The notes beneath the pieces were generated by a model. It was given only the letters and a program-made list of their open reading frames with translations, did no database searches and was not told where the DNA came from. The position numbers and the translations under genes were made by a program. A DNA stretch of 64,000 nt from Aurelia coerulea (Eukaryota; Cnidaria; Scyphozoa; Semaeostomeae; Ulmaridae), in NCBI GenBank assembly GCA_039566865.1, contig CM076943.1, positions 29,830,663 through 29,894,662 on the forward strand. Reading direction: 5' to 3'. This document shows, one piece after another, positions 1-9,475 of this stretch; the first letter of the stretch is position 1, and each line of letters starts with the position of its first letter.

Positions 1-241
1 ACTCGCGTATTTAGAACTATAGGCTCAATAGATTCTTAGGCTCACATCGAATACTATCTACAAACACATATATATATACAAAGAGGACTGTAACTTTTCA
101 TAGGAATATAGGCTCTAACTCGAATATAGGTCTTAACTTTAGGCTCTCTAGAATCCACTCTACTCAAAACAACAAAACATGTGTCTCTTAAAGTCTGTGG
201 GCGTAACTCACTCGGGGGGTTAATACCTAAATTATCTAACA
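1..241 (-). repeat. 3' LTR of the BEL/Pao element
   Basis: This copy matches 5872-6112 base for base by eye. In element orientation it starts TGTTAGATAATTTAGG and would end CGCGAGTCA, the last two bases being cut off by the window edge. The polyprotein stop codon (TAG, plus-strand 236-238) lies six bases inside this LTR. Several ATATATAT stretches near 68-77 could serve as a promoter-like AT-rich core, but I assign no start site. Confidence 0.95.
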
Positions 242-3200
242 CTCCCCCCATTGATCATCAACTGGATGATCAATTGTTCTCCTTATCAAGTCTGCGTTCA
301 TGGCGGCAACCCTCCTGGGTGGCCTTGTATGTTCTTCAACGTTCAGAGGTGGTTCTTCATTCAAAGAAATATCTAAAGTCTTACCTCTGTCTTCATCTGA
401 ATTTACCTCTATTGGGTACAACAACTGCAATGGTCTCTTCAATCTTGTAAGCGTCCCTTTAGTATTCACCAGTCTGACACTTGCTCCTCTGATCTCGCCG
501 TCATTGCTCTCTATGAGATCTTCCACAACAGCTGTTTTCCATTTTCCACGAATCACATTTTCATCTTTCACCAACACTACATCGCCTTTCTTGATACCAG
601 CTTGTCTCTTGTTTTGCTCTTTACAATGATGAAACTCCCTTAAACTCAGGAGATACTCATTCCTCCATCTCTTCCAGAAACTTTCCAACAAGCTATTCAA
701 GTAACGAGCTCTTCTCTGCAATGTCGTAGAAGTATCAATGTAATCTTCATCTTCAAGCTCATCAGGTTTTGAGGGTAGTGTCAAGATACGTCTACCCATA
801 ATCAGGTGAGCCGGTGTGATTGGCTCCTCAATGTCATCACTGTAAATGTAGGTTAAAGGTCTTGAGTTGATTGTTCCTTCAACTTCAGTAATCACTGTAA
901 CAAGCTCTTCATAATTCAGCTTTGCAGATCCCAATATCTTCCTCAAGCATCTTTTGACAACTTGTACCATTCTTTCATAAAATCCACCAAAAAATGGTGA
1001 CTTTTCAAGCATAAATCGCCAGATTATTCCCTTCTGTCCCACAAATCTTTGAACTTCCTCACTTTCAAATATTGCAATCAATTCTTTGTTTGCTCTCCTG
1101 AAAGTCTGAGCATTGTCTGACCTGATAGTGACAGGCAGTCCTCTCCTTGCAATAAATCTCTTGAAACATCTCAAAAAAGCTTGTGTCGTAAGGTCTGGAG
1201 CAACTTCTAGATGTACAGCGCGGCTTGTAGAACATGTAAACAAACAAATATAAGCCTTTGCCATTCCTTCTGATGTTTTGACGTATAATGGTCCTGCGTA
1301 ATCTACTCCAACATCAGCAAATGCAACTGCTCCTGATAATCTTCCTTCTGGTAGTGCTGCTGGCTTTGGTACACGATAAGATTTTCCTTGAGCTCTCCTA
1401 CAAGTTGTACAATTGTAAACAATCTTGCGCACCAATTGCCTTCCCTTTGGTACCCAATACTCAGCTCGTAATTCTGTAAGAGTATCCTTTGTACCTCCAT
1501 GTTTGACTTTGTAATGACAATCTTCCACAATTAATCTTGTCAAGTAATGGTCTCTCTGTAACAATATTGGGTATTTCGTGGCTTGGGGTAGGTTTGCATT
1601 ACGGAGCCTTCCCCTGCACCTCAGAACACCCTGATCATCTGCATATAATCCAAGTTGATTGTCAAGTTTCTCATAAACTGACTTCTGCTTCCTGAGATCC
1701 GCCTGCATTTCAATAATCAGTAACTTCTCTGCTTCTTTGAGATCATCTGCAACAATGCTTGCATCCTTTGCTTGGCCATGATTTCTTAACAATCTCACAA
1801 ATTTCAATACCAATGCAACAACTCGCACTAATTTTCCCCATTTACTGAAACGCTTCACATCAATCAAACTTGACAATGTAACTGGAACATTTGCCGCAGG
1901 TATTAATAATGATGTAACAACTTCTCTTGACTTTATACGAACCTCCTTTTGACAATCTTCTAAGACTTCCTCTGAATCAAGATTTGAATCAACAACAGGA
2001 TACTCTTCTGGGGGACCTCTAAGCCACAAAGGACCTTCCCACCATAATTGATTCTCCACAATATCTGATGCTAAACAGCCCCTGGAACCAAGATCTGCAG
2101 GGTTCTCAGTCCCAGGGCAATGTCTCCACGAATCAATTCTTGTTAACTCCACAATCTCCTTTCTTCTGTTGTACACAAACTGCTTGTATTCTTTGTCAGA
2201 TTTAATCCAGTACAATACACATTTGCTATCTGTCCAACAATAAACCTTTTCGATCTTGATAACTGGTTGCAAAGCTTCTTTCACCGAATTAACAAGCCGA
2301 GCAGTAATCAATGCAGCAAGTAATTCCAGCCTTGGTATTGATAATTCAGCCATTGGCGTCACTCTAGCCTTTGATGCAACCAGAATAGATTTCCTTTCTC
2401 CATTATTTGACTCCACACACAAGTAAACTGTGCCACAATAAGCTTTCTTAGAAGCATCCCCAAAGGCATGCAATGAAACTGATTCCACCTTTGCCTCAAG
2501 ATTTGATAAATAACATCTGTCAATGTGAATATTTACTTTCTCCAAACTGGCAATCCATCTCCTAATAAATGCTTGATCTTCTTCAGCAAGTAATGTATCC
2601 CATGCATACTTCTTGATACATAATTCTTGAAACAAAATTCTCAATGAGACAATGACAGGAATAATCAATCCCATAGGATCAAAGAACTTCGCTGAAAGGC
2701 GAAGAACATTCCTCTTTGTCAGCTCCATCTCCCTCGCAAACTCTGCCAGTAACGATAACTTAAGAATGAGATTATCTTCCTTTAGATCCCAATTCATTCC
2801 AAGAATTTTGTGTTGTGTATCCACTTCAATTTCACTTAGGCCACCAACTGATATCTTGGCAAAGGACTGGTCTTCTGGAACAAGATTATGCTCAGGGGAA
2901 CCATTAACTGCTTCTGCGTTGTACTCTGCAATTCTGCTGGTAACTTCCTTGCAATTTGATGCCCATTTACGAAGATTAAACCCTCCGGCAGCCAGGCAAG
3001 ATTTGGCTTCTTGGAACATAAACAAAGCTTCTTCGACAGTCTCTCCTCCGCACGTCCAGTCGTCGATGTAAAAACTCCGCAGCACCTTGTCTGCCATTTC
3101 CAAATTTTCTGCGAAGTACTGCTGGACATGATAAGCCAGTGTAGCATTTAATAAGAACGGCGATACGGACATTCCAAATAACACAGTAGAAAATTTGTAG

Positions 3201-5776
3201 GTAATAACTCTTGGATTTTCTTCGTAAATGTTGTCAATCCAGAAAAACCGCATCAAATCTCGCTGCTCCTTGTCAACCATGACTTGTAAGAAGGCCTTCT
3301 CTATGTCAGCAGCTAATCCGATTCGAAATGAGCGAAATCTGAGTAAAATGTCAACAATCGCGGGTGACATGGGTGGTCCAGTGTACAAACAATCGTTGAG
3401 TGAAGGCAGAGATGCCGCAGCCTTTGAACTTGCGTCGTAAACAACTCTCAATTTCGTGGTAAGAGCATCTTTCCTCAGAACTACTTGACTTGGCAGATAA
3501 TGGACATTTCCAGGCTCCTTTTCAATCGATATATCAACTTTCTCGATTATTCCTTGACGCAGCTGGTCTTGAATAATGTTATCATACTCTTTCAGAGTCT
3601 CTGGGTCTCTGCGAAGGCGCTTGACTAACGAATTTAATCTTGAAAGGCTGAGATCGTAATTATCTGGCAACAACGTGTGCTGTTCTTTCAAGGGCAATTT
3701 GACGCAATATTTGCCATCTTCTTTTGTAATATTCTTCACAAAGGCTTCTTGGACCGTGTCCTTCTCTCGAATTCCGATAGATTCTAAATCCCACAATTTA
3801 TTCACGAGGTTATTTGCAGAATCCGCGTCATCAACAACTGGTAATACCTCTGTTCCTACTTTCAAAACGTGAGTAGAAACGAAATTGGTACAACTTTCCA
3901 AATCGCCAGGTCCTCCGCAGGGCACACGACCTGACAAAACCCAACCCAGTCCAGTCTCTTGTGCAAGCAACCCTTCTCCCTGCTCCCCCCGTCTCATCTT
4001 GCCGGTGAAGAATTTCGCAATGTTATCACAACCAATTAAGATTGATATTTGGCAATCACTTTCACCGTCATTGTGGTCTGCCAATTCTAGATCCTTCAGG
4101 TATTCAAAATTCTCTCTGGCTGATTGAATATTTTGTCGCGTTATCGGTTGACAGATCTTCGGGATGGTAAAGGCTTGGACTTTGGTTTGAAAGGAATTTG
4201 ATACGCTGCCAATGGTAAACTCCACCAACTCTTTGGATTGAATATCCTTGCTCTGATTGTCATTGCCAAATACATTAATTTGTAAAGATTCTTTTCCTAT
4301 CACTCGCAAGTCCAATTGGTCTTTTATGTCGTCGCAAATGAAACTGCGCTGGCTTCCGGAGTCAAAAATGACCCGGACTCGGATACGATGTTCAGATCCG
4401 CTCACATAAGCTTGTGCTGTTTGAAGCAAAATGTTGTCACGTGCACTAACATACAGGCTGTTCGTCTGTGACGCTCCACTAGGCTTTCCCTCGTTGATGA
4501 CGGTAGGCGTGGCTTGGTTTCGATTTTCGCAGATGCTCACGTGATGTCTTTCAGAACAATTAAAACATTTTCCTCTAGATTGGCAATTTCGCGCCATGTG
4601 ATCTTTTCGAAGACAAACATAACAGCGACCCTGTTGTCTCAGGATGTTCTTTCTGGCTCCACGATCCGTTACAACGCTGCAGTGTGCAGAGGCGTGTCCT
4701 TGTTTACAATAAGTGCACTTGGTCGACGTCGAGGATGGTTTTTCAGATGTAAACAATGCAGCTGCAGTTGATGGTTGCTTCCTTTGCTCTGCGGTGAAAT
4801 TGGCTGGTTTCTTGCTTTCCAGAACTTTGTTTGATGGCAAGGCCGCTTGTATTCCTGCGCATCTTTCTCTATTTTCGACTTCTTCTCTGAAAAGATCTAT
4901 CAAACGATCTAGCTCCCATCGTTGGTCTTTGATTTCGCGGCCAATAAGTAACCGGACGTCTTCCGGAATCTTGCTCAATAAAACTGGAACTAGCAGGCTG
5001 CCATATGCCGAAGTAGGTACGTTTAAAGCTTGTAATCCTCGCACGTGTACTTCCACTGTGTCGCACAGGTTGCGAAGCTCTTTCGTGTTCTTTGATGAAA
5101 TAAGGGGTGGTAAATTGAGTAAGGCGTCATGGTGTCCGCTGACAATGACTTGCTCGTCTCCAAACCTACGCTGCAGCACCTCGATAGCTGATGCATAATT
5201 CGCTTCCGTTGTTTGAAACGCTGCAATGGACGAAGCTGCGCTTCCTTCCAAGAGATCTCTGAGATAACTAAACTTGGTGATCAAATTCAGGCTTGGGTCA
5301 TCATGAATGGCACATTTGTAACTGTCCCAGAACGTTTGCCACTTTATCACGTCTCCATTAAACTTGTGAAGCTTTAGTTTGGGCAGAATCGCCGAAGTTG
5401 ACACGTGTCTTGGTTGACTTTCTGCCGCGCTACAAACTTGCTGTGCTTTTTGATCTGGTCCTAATTTTTCTTCGATCTCTAACAGTGTTTTATAGACAAA
5501 ATCTCGAAATTCTCCAGCCTCTTGAATCTCGGTGAACAATTCTTCGTCGTCTTCGGTTAGTTCTATGATGTTGCTGTCAAGATTTTTGATAATATCAAGT
5601 TCTTCTTTGAGTGTCAACTTACATTGCTTCAACTTAGGGATGTTCGTTTCTTCTTTCTCGGCGATGAATTCTTTCGCAGACTTAATCGTTTGCTCCACAT
5701 ACTTTCTGTGTCCCGTTCTAACCTTGAACGTCTTTTCTAGGCTCTGTAAGGCTTTCGCTTTCTTCTGGTTCGGCAT
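236..5776 (-). CDS. BEL/Pao Gag-Pol polyprotein (Gag, protease, reverse transcriptase, RNase H, integrase)
   Basis: A 1846-residue single-frame polyprotein that would package and reverse-transcribe the element RNA and integrate the DNA. Visible parts, in order: an N-terminal coiled, lysine- and glutamate-rich Gag region with a DUF1759-like core; three Cys/His knuckles at about 354-366, 385-398 (CX2CX4HX4C) and 404-416; an aspartic protease with DSGS at 472-475; reverse transcriptase with YIDD at 903-906; a Pao-type peptidase A17 region; RNase H with WTDSK around 1181-1185; an integrase zinc module (H1421, C1456, C1459); an integrase core with D1492, D1554 and E1601 as likely catalytic residues; and a DUF5641-like tail. 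The length is typical for the clade. The first methionine after the 5' LTR leader was taken as start. No frameshift or stop is seen, so it could be active. Confidence 0.97.
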   Translation of the reverse strand: MPNQKKAKALQSLEKTFKVRTGHRKYVEQTIKSAKEFIAEKEETNIPKLKQCKLTLKEELDIIKNLDSNIIELTEDDEELFTEIQEAGEFRDFVYKTLLEIEEKLGPDQKAQQVCSAAESQPRHVSTSAILPKLKLHKFNGDVIKWQTFWDSYKCAIHDDPSLNLITKFSYLRDLLEGSAASSIAAFQTTEANYASAIEVLQRRFGDEQVIVSGHHDALLNLPPLISSKNTKELRNLCDTVEVHVRGLQALNVPTSAYGSLLVPVLLSKIPEDVRLLIGREIKDQRWELDRLIDLFREEVENRERCAGIQAALPSNKVLESKKPANFTAEQRKQPSTAAALFTSEKPSSTSTKCTYCKQGHASAHCSVVTDRGARKNILRQQGRCYVCLRKDHMARNCQSRGKCFNCSERHHVSICENRNQATPTVINEGKPSGASQTNSLYVSARDNILLQTAQAYVSGSEHRIRVRVIFDSGSQRSFICDDIKDQLDLRVIGKESLQINVFGNDNQSKDIQSKELVEFTIGSVSNSFQTKVQAFTIPKICQPITRQNIQSARENFEYLKDLELADHNDGESDCQISILIGCDNIAKFFTGKMRRGEQGEGLLAQETGLGWVLSGRVPCGGPGDLESCTNFVSTHVLKVGTEVLPVVDDADSANNLVNKLWDLESIGIREKDTVQEAFVKNITKEDGKYCVKLPLKEQHTLLPDNYDLSLSRLNSLVKRLRRDPETLKEYDNIIQDQLRQGIIEKVDISIEKEPGNVHYLPSQVVLRKDALTTKLRVVYDASSKAAASLPSLNDCLYTGPPMSPAIVDILLRFRSFRIGLAADIEKAFLQVMVDKEQRDLMRFFWIDNIYEENPRVITYKFSTVLFGMSVSPFLLNATLAYHVQQYFAENLEMADKVLRSFYIDDWTCGGETVEEALFMFQEAKSCLAAGGFNLRKWASNCKEVTSRIAEYNAEAVNGSPEHNLVPEDQSFAKISVGGLSEIEVDTQHKILGMNWDLKEDNLILKLSLLAEFAREMELTKRNVLRLSAKFFDPMGLIIPVIVSLRILFQELCIKKYAWDTLLAEEDQAFIRRWIASLEKVNIHIDRCYLSNLEAKVESVSLHAFGDASKKAYCGTVYLCVESNNGERKSILVASKARVTPMAELSIPRLELLAALITARLVNSVKEALQPVIKIEKVYCWTDSKCVLYWIKSDKEYKQFVYNRRKEIVELTRIDSWRHCPGTENPADLGSRGCLASDIVENQLWWEGPLWLRGPPEEYPVVDSNLDSEEVLEDCQKEVRIKSREVVTSLLIPAANVPVTLSSLIDVKRFSKWGKLVRVVALVLKFVRLLRNHGQAKDASIVADDLKEAEKLLIIEMQADLRKQKSVYEKLDNQLGLYADDQGVLRCRGRLRNANLPQATKYPILLQRDHYLTRLIVEDCHYKVKHGGTKDTLTELRAEYWVPKGRQLVRKIVYNCTTCRRAQGKSYRVPKPAALPEGRLSGAVAFADVGVDYAGPLYVKTSEGMAKAYICLFTCSTSRAVHLEVAPDLTTQAFLRCFKRFIARRGLPVTIRSDNAQTFRRANKELIAIFESEEVQRFVGQKGIIWRFMLEKSPFFGGFYERMVQVVKRCLRKILGSAKLNYEELVTVITEVEGTINSRPLTYIYSDDIEEPITPAHLIMGRRILTLPSKPDELEDEDYIDTSTTLQRRARYLNSLLESFWKRWRNEYLLSLREFHHCKEQNKRQAGIKKGDVVLVKDENVIRGKWKTAVVEDLIESNDGEIRGASVRLVNTKGTLTRLKRPLQLLYPIEVNSDEDRGKTLDISLNEEPPLNVEEHTRPPRRVAAMNADLIRRTIDHPVDDQWGEC
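242..250 (-). promoter_or_regulatory. Polypurine tract of the BEL/Pao element
   Basis: On the minus strand the nine bases directly before the 3' LTR read TGGGGGGAG, a classic plus-strand DNA priming tract for reverse transcription. Its exact abutment to the TGTTAG start of the LTR supports the LTR boundary. Confidence 0.9.
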
Positions 5777-5842
5777 TACGAAATCCGACGCTCGTGGACC
5801 ATGTTAATAAAGGTTGGAATTAATCCGAATGTTCCCTCTCAG

Positions 5843-5860
5843 GCCTCTCCCTGAGTTCCA
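5843..5860 (-). promoter_or_regulatory. Candidate tRNA primer-binding site
   Basis: In element orientation, nine bases after the 5' LTR, the sequence reads TGGAACTCAGGGAGAGGC. Its plus-strand complement ends in CCA, as a tRNA 3' end would. I cannot name the tRNA from memory, and the nine-base gap to the LTR is a little long, so this is tentative. Confidence 0.5.
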
Positions 5861-5869
5861 CAACAAAAA

Positions 5870-6112
5870 TGACTCGCGTATTTAGAACTATAGGCTCAAT
5901 AGATTCTTAGGCTCACATCGAATACTATCTACAAACACATATATATATACAAAGAGGACTGTAACTTTTCATAGGAATATAGGCTCTAACTCGAATATAG
6001 GTCTTAACTTTAGGCTCTCTAGAATCCACTCTACTCAAAACAACAAAACATGTGTCTCTTAAAGTCTGTGGGCGTAACTCACTCGGGGGGTTAATACCTA
6101 AATTATCTAACA
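5870..6112 (-). repeat. 5' LTR of the BEL/Pao element
   Basis: A complete 243-bp LTR with TG...CA ends, starting TGTTAG (minus strand, from 6112) and ending GAGTCA at 5870. It appears identical to 1-241. It should carry the promoter of the element. Confidence 0.95.
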
Positions 6113-6374
6113 CGTTTTGGATGTTTTCAGAATAAAAACCAATGAATACTCATTCGCGATTAATGAAAGTCAGCTTGCTGGCGGCGCAAATTTAAATTTT
6201 GTTTTCGTGGGTGTTGACATGCTTTGAACAGACTAAATTCTTTCGGAACGACTAAACGAATAAACTGTCGTACTCATTAGGAATTTTGACGTCAGCAATG
6301 CAACGACGGTACCAAAATAGGGGGCTCTAGGGGTGAAGCCCCAAGGAAATTTGCTTGAGGACACGCCCTCTACT
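6113..6374. other. Unassigned flank right of the BEL element
   Basis: No gene is visible. At about 6322-6375 there is a fragment of a module that recurs in the window: a short G/C hairpin (GGGGTGAAGCCCC), then an A/T stretch, then ACGCCCTC and TACTTTGGCTTAGA. Related pieces occur near 9980, 22270 and 32470. Confidence 0.5.
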
Positions 6375-7820
6375 TTGGCTTAGAGGACCTCTCCCGATCC
6401 CGAGTTTGCCAGTTCCAATATAGAATTTTTGACTATTTTGACTATTTTGTATTTTATTTTGACTATTCTTTCATAAATTAGCATCCTAAGGAAAACTCAG
6501 GAATGATGATTTTACTGCTATTCTGCGCATTACATTAGTCTTCTTTCCGTTCTCTTGAATGGAAAACAATGGTTTGATGAGCCGTTCTTGTAACAACGTC
6601 GGCACAATCCTTTCTTTTATTCACATGTCACACATTCAATGTCTTTGATTGGTTAAGATTTTGCCTCATGTGGTGATCACGGATGGAGTTTCAGATATAG
6701 GCGTGATCTTCAGTATAACGACTTTTCCACACTGCGAAAACCGAGCGAAAGCGACTGGTTTTAGCGTGTTTATCGTCTGAGAAGTCTTTCCTTCGTGATT
6801 CTTAGTGTCTACAGTGTTAGCGCTTTTAATAGAAGCGTAAACCACCTTTGATCGATACTATTTGTAACCCATATCTCTTGGGGCGCATTCTTTTGGGCTC
6901 CACTGAAGACGATATACTTTTGCATTTGGACTCTCTCGCACTTTCAGAAAAGTAAATTCGACACAATACTCACAGAACCAATCGTGCAATTATCTTGGTT
7001 TTCTGTGACGCTATATAGCTTTTTGTTGCTTTGATAGACATCAATTCAATACTTATAATCCAAGCAAGAATCTAAATCAACTTTTTCATGATACGAACTA
7101 ATCATATTGTAACTTCGCCACAATCTTGAATCATGTAATTATAAGTTTATCGCGGTCATTTTTTAGCATAACTTGTTTTTGTTTCATTTGTGAGCCACAT
7201 TCCGTCCATGTTTTCTGTCAGATACGCAGTTAAACTTGAAAGATTTCTTGGTTTGTGAGTTGTTTTGGTGTCTAGAATTGCACAGAAATGTACTCGAATT
7301 AACTTTACACTTCCTCCACAAAACTGGTCGGTTTGATTAAGATCTATTGAGAATTCAGCCATGTACTAAGCAATCACCAAGTCCCGTATCGTTGTATCGT
7401 TAGCCGATCTCTTCCTTGTGTTTCTTTTGTTTCTGTTTCTGCTTCTGTTTCTGTTTCTGTTTCTGTTTCATTGTTTCTTTTCCTTGTAAATTCTGTTTCA
7501 CATCAGATGGTCAGGCATTTTACTTACCTCAATCTACATCAAATGAGTTGCACTCGTAGCATCAACAAATTCATCGCAACCCCGACCAGACTTCTGGAGT
7601 GAAACAGAATCTAGGATAGTATCCTTTAATTTATAAATGTTTGTTTCGTATGTGTCGTAGTGTGACTGTATACGGTTTAGCGTTTCGTGTTTTTAGATAT
7701 TGGCCATGGGGTAGTCATTGTCTTTTGCTCCCCATGGTATCGTACCTGCGATGTCGTCTTGTAAAATTTAATATTTGAATAGAAAAAATATTGCAACACT
7801 CTGCGACGCAATGTTATCTT
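6375..7820 (+). repeat. Left arm of a long inverted repeat (about 1.45 kb)
   Basis: This stretch matches the reverse complement of 28055-29764 almost throughout, after removal of a 290-bp insertion in the right arm. The match starts at TTTGGCTTAGAGGACCTC here and ends with that sequence inverted at 29764, and it fades near ATTGCGTCGCAGA on the inner side. Both arms contain a small open frame (minus 7156-7362 here) whose right-arm copy is broken, so I do not call a gene. The arms could be the terminal repeats of a very large old DNA element or a segmental inverted duplication. Confidence 0.85.
7429..7470 (+). repeat. TTTCTG microsatellite
   Basis: About six to seven copies of TTTCTG within the left inverted arm. 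The matching place in the right arm (near 28440-28465) lacks the array, so it expanded (or was lost) after the arms separated. Confidence 0.85.
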
Positions 7821-8091
7821 GTTCAAGTTGTTAGCTAAAAAACGCCCGGGCAGGTTTCTAAATATGGGCAAAAGAAAGTTATGCGGTGCTTGCTATGGAT
7901 CTCCTGAGGAAAAGTGGCTAGTTGCGTACCCATAAGTTATTTAGCGGTCCAAAGGTTTCTTATAAGAAAACCTGCTTGAGAACCATGACATTATGAAACA
8001 ATTTAAAAAACAGATTGTGCTTGTTGGCCGTTGGCCTAAGCAAAACGTTGAGATTGCGCCCAACAAGAGAGCACTCAAAGCAGACAAAATA
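7821..8091. other. Unassigned spacer
   Basis: No gene or clear element is seen between the inner edge of the left inverted arm and the mariner-like MITE. Confidence 0.4.
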
Positions 8092-8304
8092 CTGGGTGTC
8101 CCAAAATAATGTATTATCGTTTGATGGCTTATATGTCCATAACCGATGAACTGATTTTCAAAAACTGGCAAAACCACAACCAACATCTTGACATCCAATT
8201 TAGCCTTTAGGCAATCAAATAAAACAAAGTTTTTGAAAATCCGTTCATATTGGTTATGGACACACAAGCAATCAAACAATAATACATCATTTTGGGACAC
8301 TCCG
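8092..8304. mobile_element. Mariner/Tc1-like MITE (213 bp)
   Basis: The element is almost entirely an inverted repeat. The left end CTGGGTGTCCCAAAATAATG matches the right end read backwards, CGGAGTGTCCCAAAATGATG, and the similarity runs on through a CCATAACC segment. It is flanked by TA on each side (8090-8091, 8305-8306), the target duplication of the IS630/Tc1/mariner group, and GTGTCCCAAAA is a common end in that group. It has no transposase. Confidence 0.82.
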
Positions 8305-8757
8305 TAGACAGGAAGGAAAGCATTGAAATTAATTTGAAATATTTAGGCACATGCTCCACGTCAAGGTAAGCATTCAACTTCATTTGAAATATAGACATTT
8401 TCATATCACATATTCTTCACATGTCAGAATCGCCCTTGACGAGACTTGGGGCAAGTCCAGACATACCCTAGCTTAATCGAAAGTAATATTGATACCGAAA
8501 CAAAATTTTTCTCATGCATCTCTTGGTTTATTGCTTGGTTTGCGGGCACCTAGTGCTAGTTATAGTTCCAGCGACGTACCCAGAAATTCGAAAGGGGAGA
8601 GGGGGAGTCGATGATTGTTTACCGTCGCGTAATTTAGGTAAGACCTGGTGTCTAGTGATAAAGATGATGGGGAGGGGGGGGAGGGCGGTTCGCCCATAGT
8701 AAAGGTACCTATGGATGTGCCTCGAGCCAGGGCATAGTTTTTCGGACATCTAGTCTA
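8305..8757. other. Unassigned spacer with a short palindrome
   Basis: No gene is seen. Near 8449 lies GACTTGGGGCAAGTC, resembling the terminal palindromes of the foldback elements at 8767 and 9731, so an older relative may be decayed here. A G-rich run sits at 8668-8686. Confidence 0.4.
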
Positions 8758-8766
8758 GCCAAGGGA

Positions 8767-8917
8767 AGACTTGCCCCAAGTCTGTCTCTTTAGTCCGTCT
8801 TACCATGCCCTTGGATCCGCCATTCCAAGATTCGGTCAAGAGTGGAATGGCGGATCCAGGAACTGCCGAAAAAGCAAAAGTCAGACTGAAGAGATAGACT
8901 TGACATGGCAAGTCTAA
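8767..8917. mobile_element. Small foldback (Mutator-like?) MITE with palindromic ends
   Basis: The ends AGACTTGCCCCAAGTCTGTC and (reversed) TAGACTTGCCATGTCAAGTC pair, and an inner stem GGATCCGCCATTCCA pairs with its complement. Flanks are GCCAAGGGA (8758-8766) on the left and, once the adjacent Harbinger-like MITE is removed, GCCAAGGGT (9082-9090) on the right: a 9-bp duplication with one mismatch. Nine-base duplications are typical of Mutator-like elements. It shares its terminal palindrome with 9731-9954. Confidence 0.7.
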
Positions 8918-9078
8918 AGGCTAATTTCCAGTCAGTGGAATTTTCCGAGCGGGCGGAATTTTCGACAATAAAAGGTCACTCGGCCGTAACTTTCTATTCA
9001 ATGTCAGAGCGACATTTTCTCTCGAATACAATAGAAATTCTGCCCGTTCGGAAAATTCCACTGACTGGAAATCAGCCT
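8918..9078. mobile_element. Harbinger-like MITE, copy 1 (161 bp)
   Basis: The inverted ends AGGCTAATTTCCAGTCAGTG / AGGCTGATTTCCAGTCAGTG extend through a GAGCGGGCGG block. The flanking trinucleotide TAA (8915-8917 and 9079-9081) fits the 3-bp TWA duplication of PIF/Harbinger elements. A second copy lies at 54336-54495. It has no coding capacity. It sits exactly at the right end of the foldback element at 8767. Confidence 0.8.
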
Positions 9079-9081
9079 TAA

Positions 9082-9475
9082 GCCAAGGGTATCCTCTGTC
9101 GCAATTTTGGTCTTCTTACGTTCTAGCCAAGGGTATCATACAGGCCCGTAGCACCTATTGGGGCCGGTCAGGCCCGGGCCCCCCAAAAATTTCCAAAAGT
9201 TGAATTTTGTTTATTCTTCATAATAACGTAGAAAACTGATCATCAGTGACAGGTCCTTAGCCCAGCAGCGAGTCAAGACCAATCTGAGGTCAACAACAAT
9301 AAACAACCGAATGATGCAACGAACTCAACATTGTCAGCATCGCAAACGAAATTTTTTGAGATTCCGATGCAAGAAAATTTAACTCTTGAAAGTTCAGCCC
9401 TTTGGATATCAGAAGCACTTCGTCAAATTAGATGAAAAGTACCCAGACTTCAATAATCATAACTAAACTAACTGG
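9082..9475. other. Unassigned spacer with TE fragments
   Basis: No gene is seen. CAGGCCCGTAGCACC at 9143 begins a short G/C-rich fragment resembling ends of other elements here (21690, 31267). The phrase GCCAAGGGTATC occurs twice (9082, 9125). Confidence 0.4.

Larger units (their letters stand above)
1..6112 (-). mobile_element. BEL/Pao LTR retrotransposon, apparently complete
   Basis: This is an LTR retrotransposon read right to left. It has a 243-bp 5' LTR at 5870-6112, a 93-bp leader, one polyprotein frame (5776 to 236), a polypurine tract at 242-250 and a 3' LTR at 1-241. The left LTR lacks only its outermost two bases (TG) because the window starts there. The two LTRs appear identical over the 241 shared bases, and the polyprotein has no internal stop. 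Both suggest a recent insertion. The family is known to replicate through an RNA intermediate and integrate with a short (4-6 bp) duplication, but the duplication cannot be checked because the left flank is outside the window; the right flank begins CGTTTTGG. Confidence 0.95.

Noticed and set aside
7156..7362. A 68-codon open frame in the left inverted arm as a gene
   Set aside because: The right-arm copy contains an in-frame stop and there is no known motif, so openness is probably chance.
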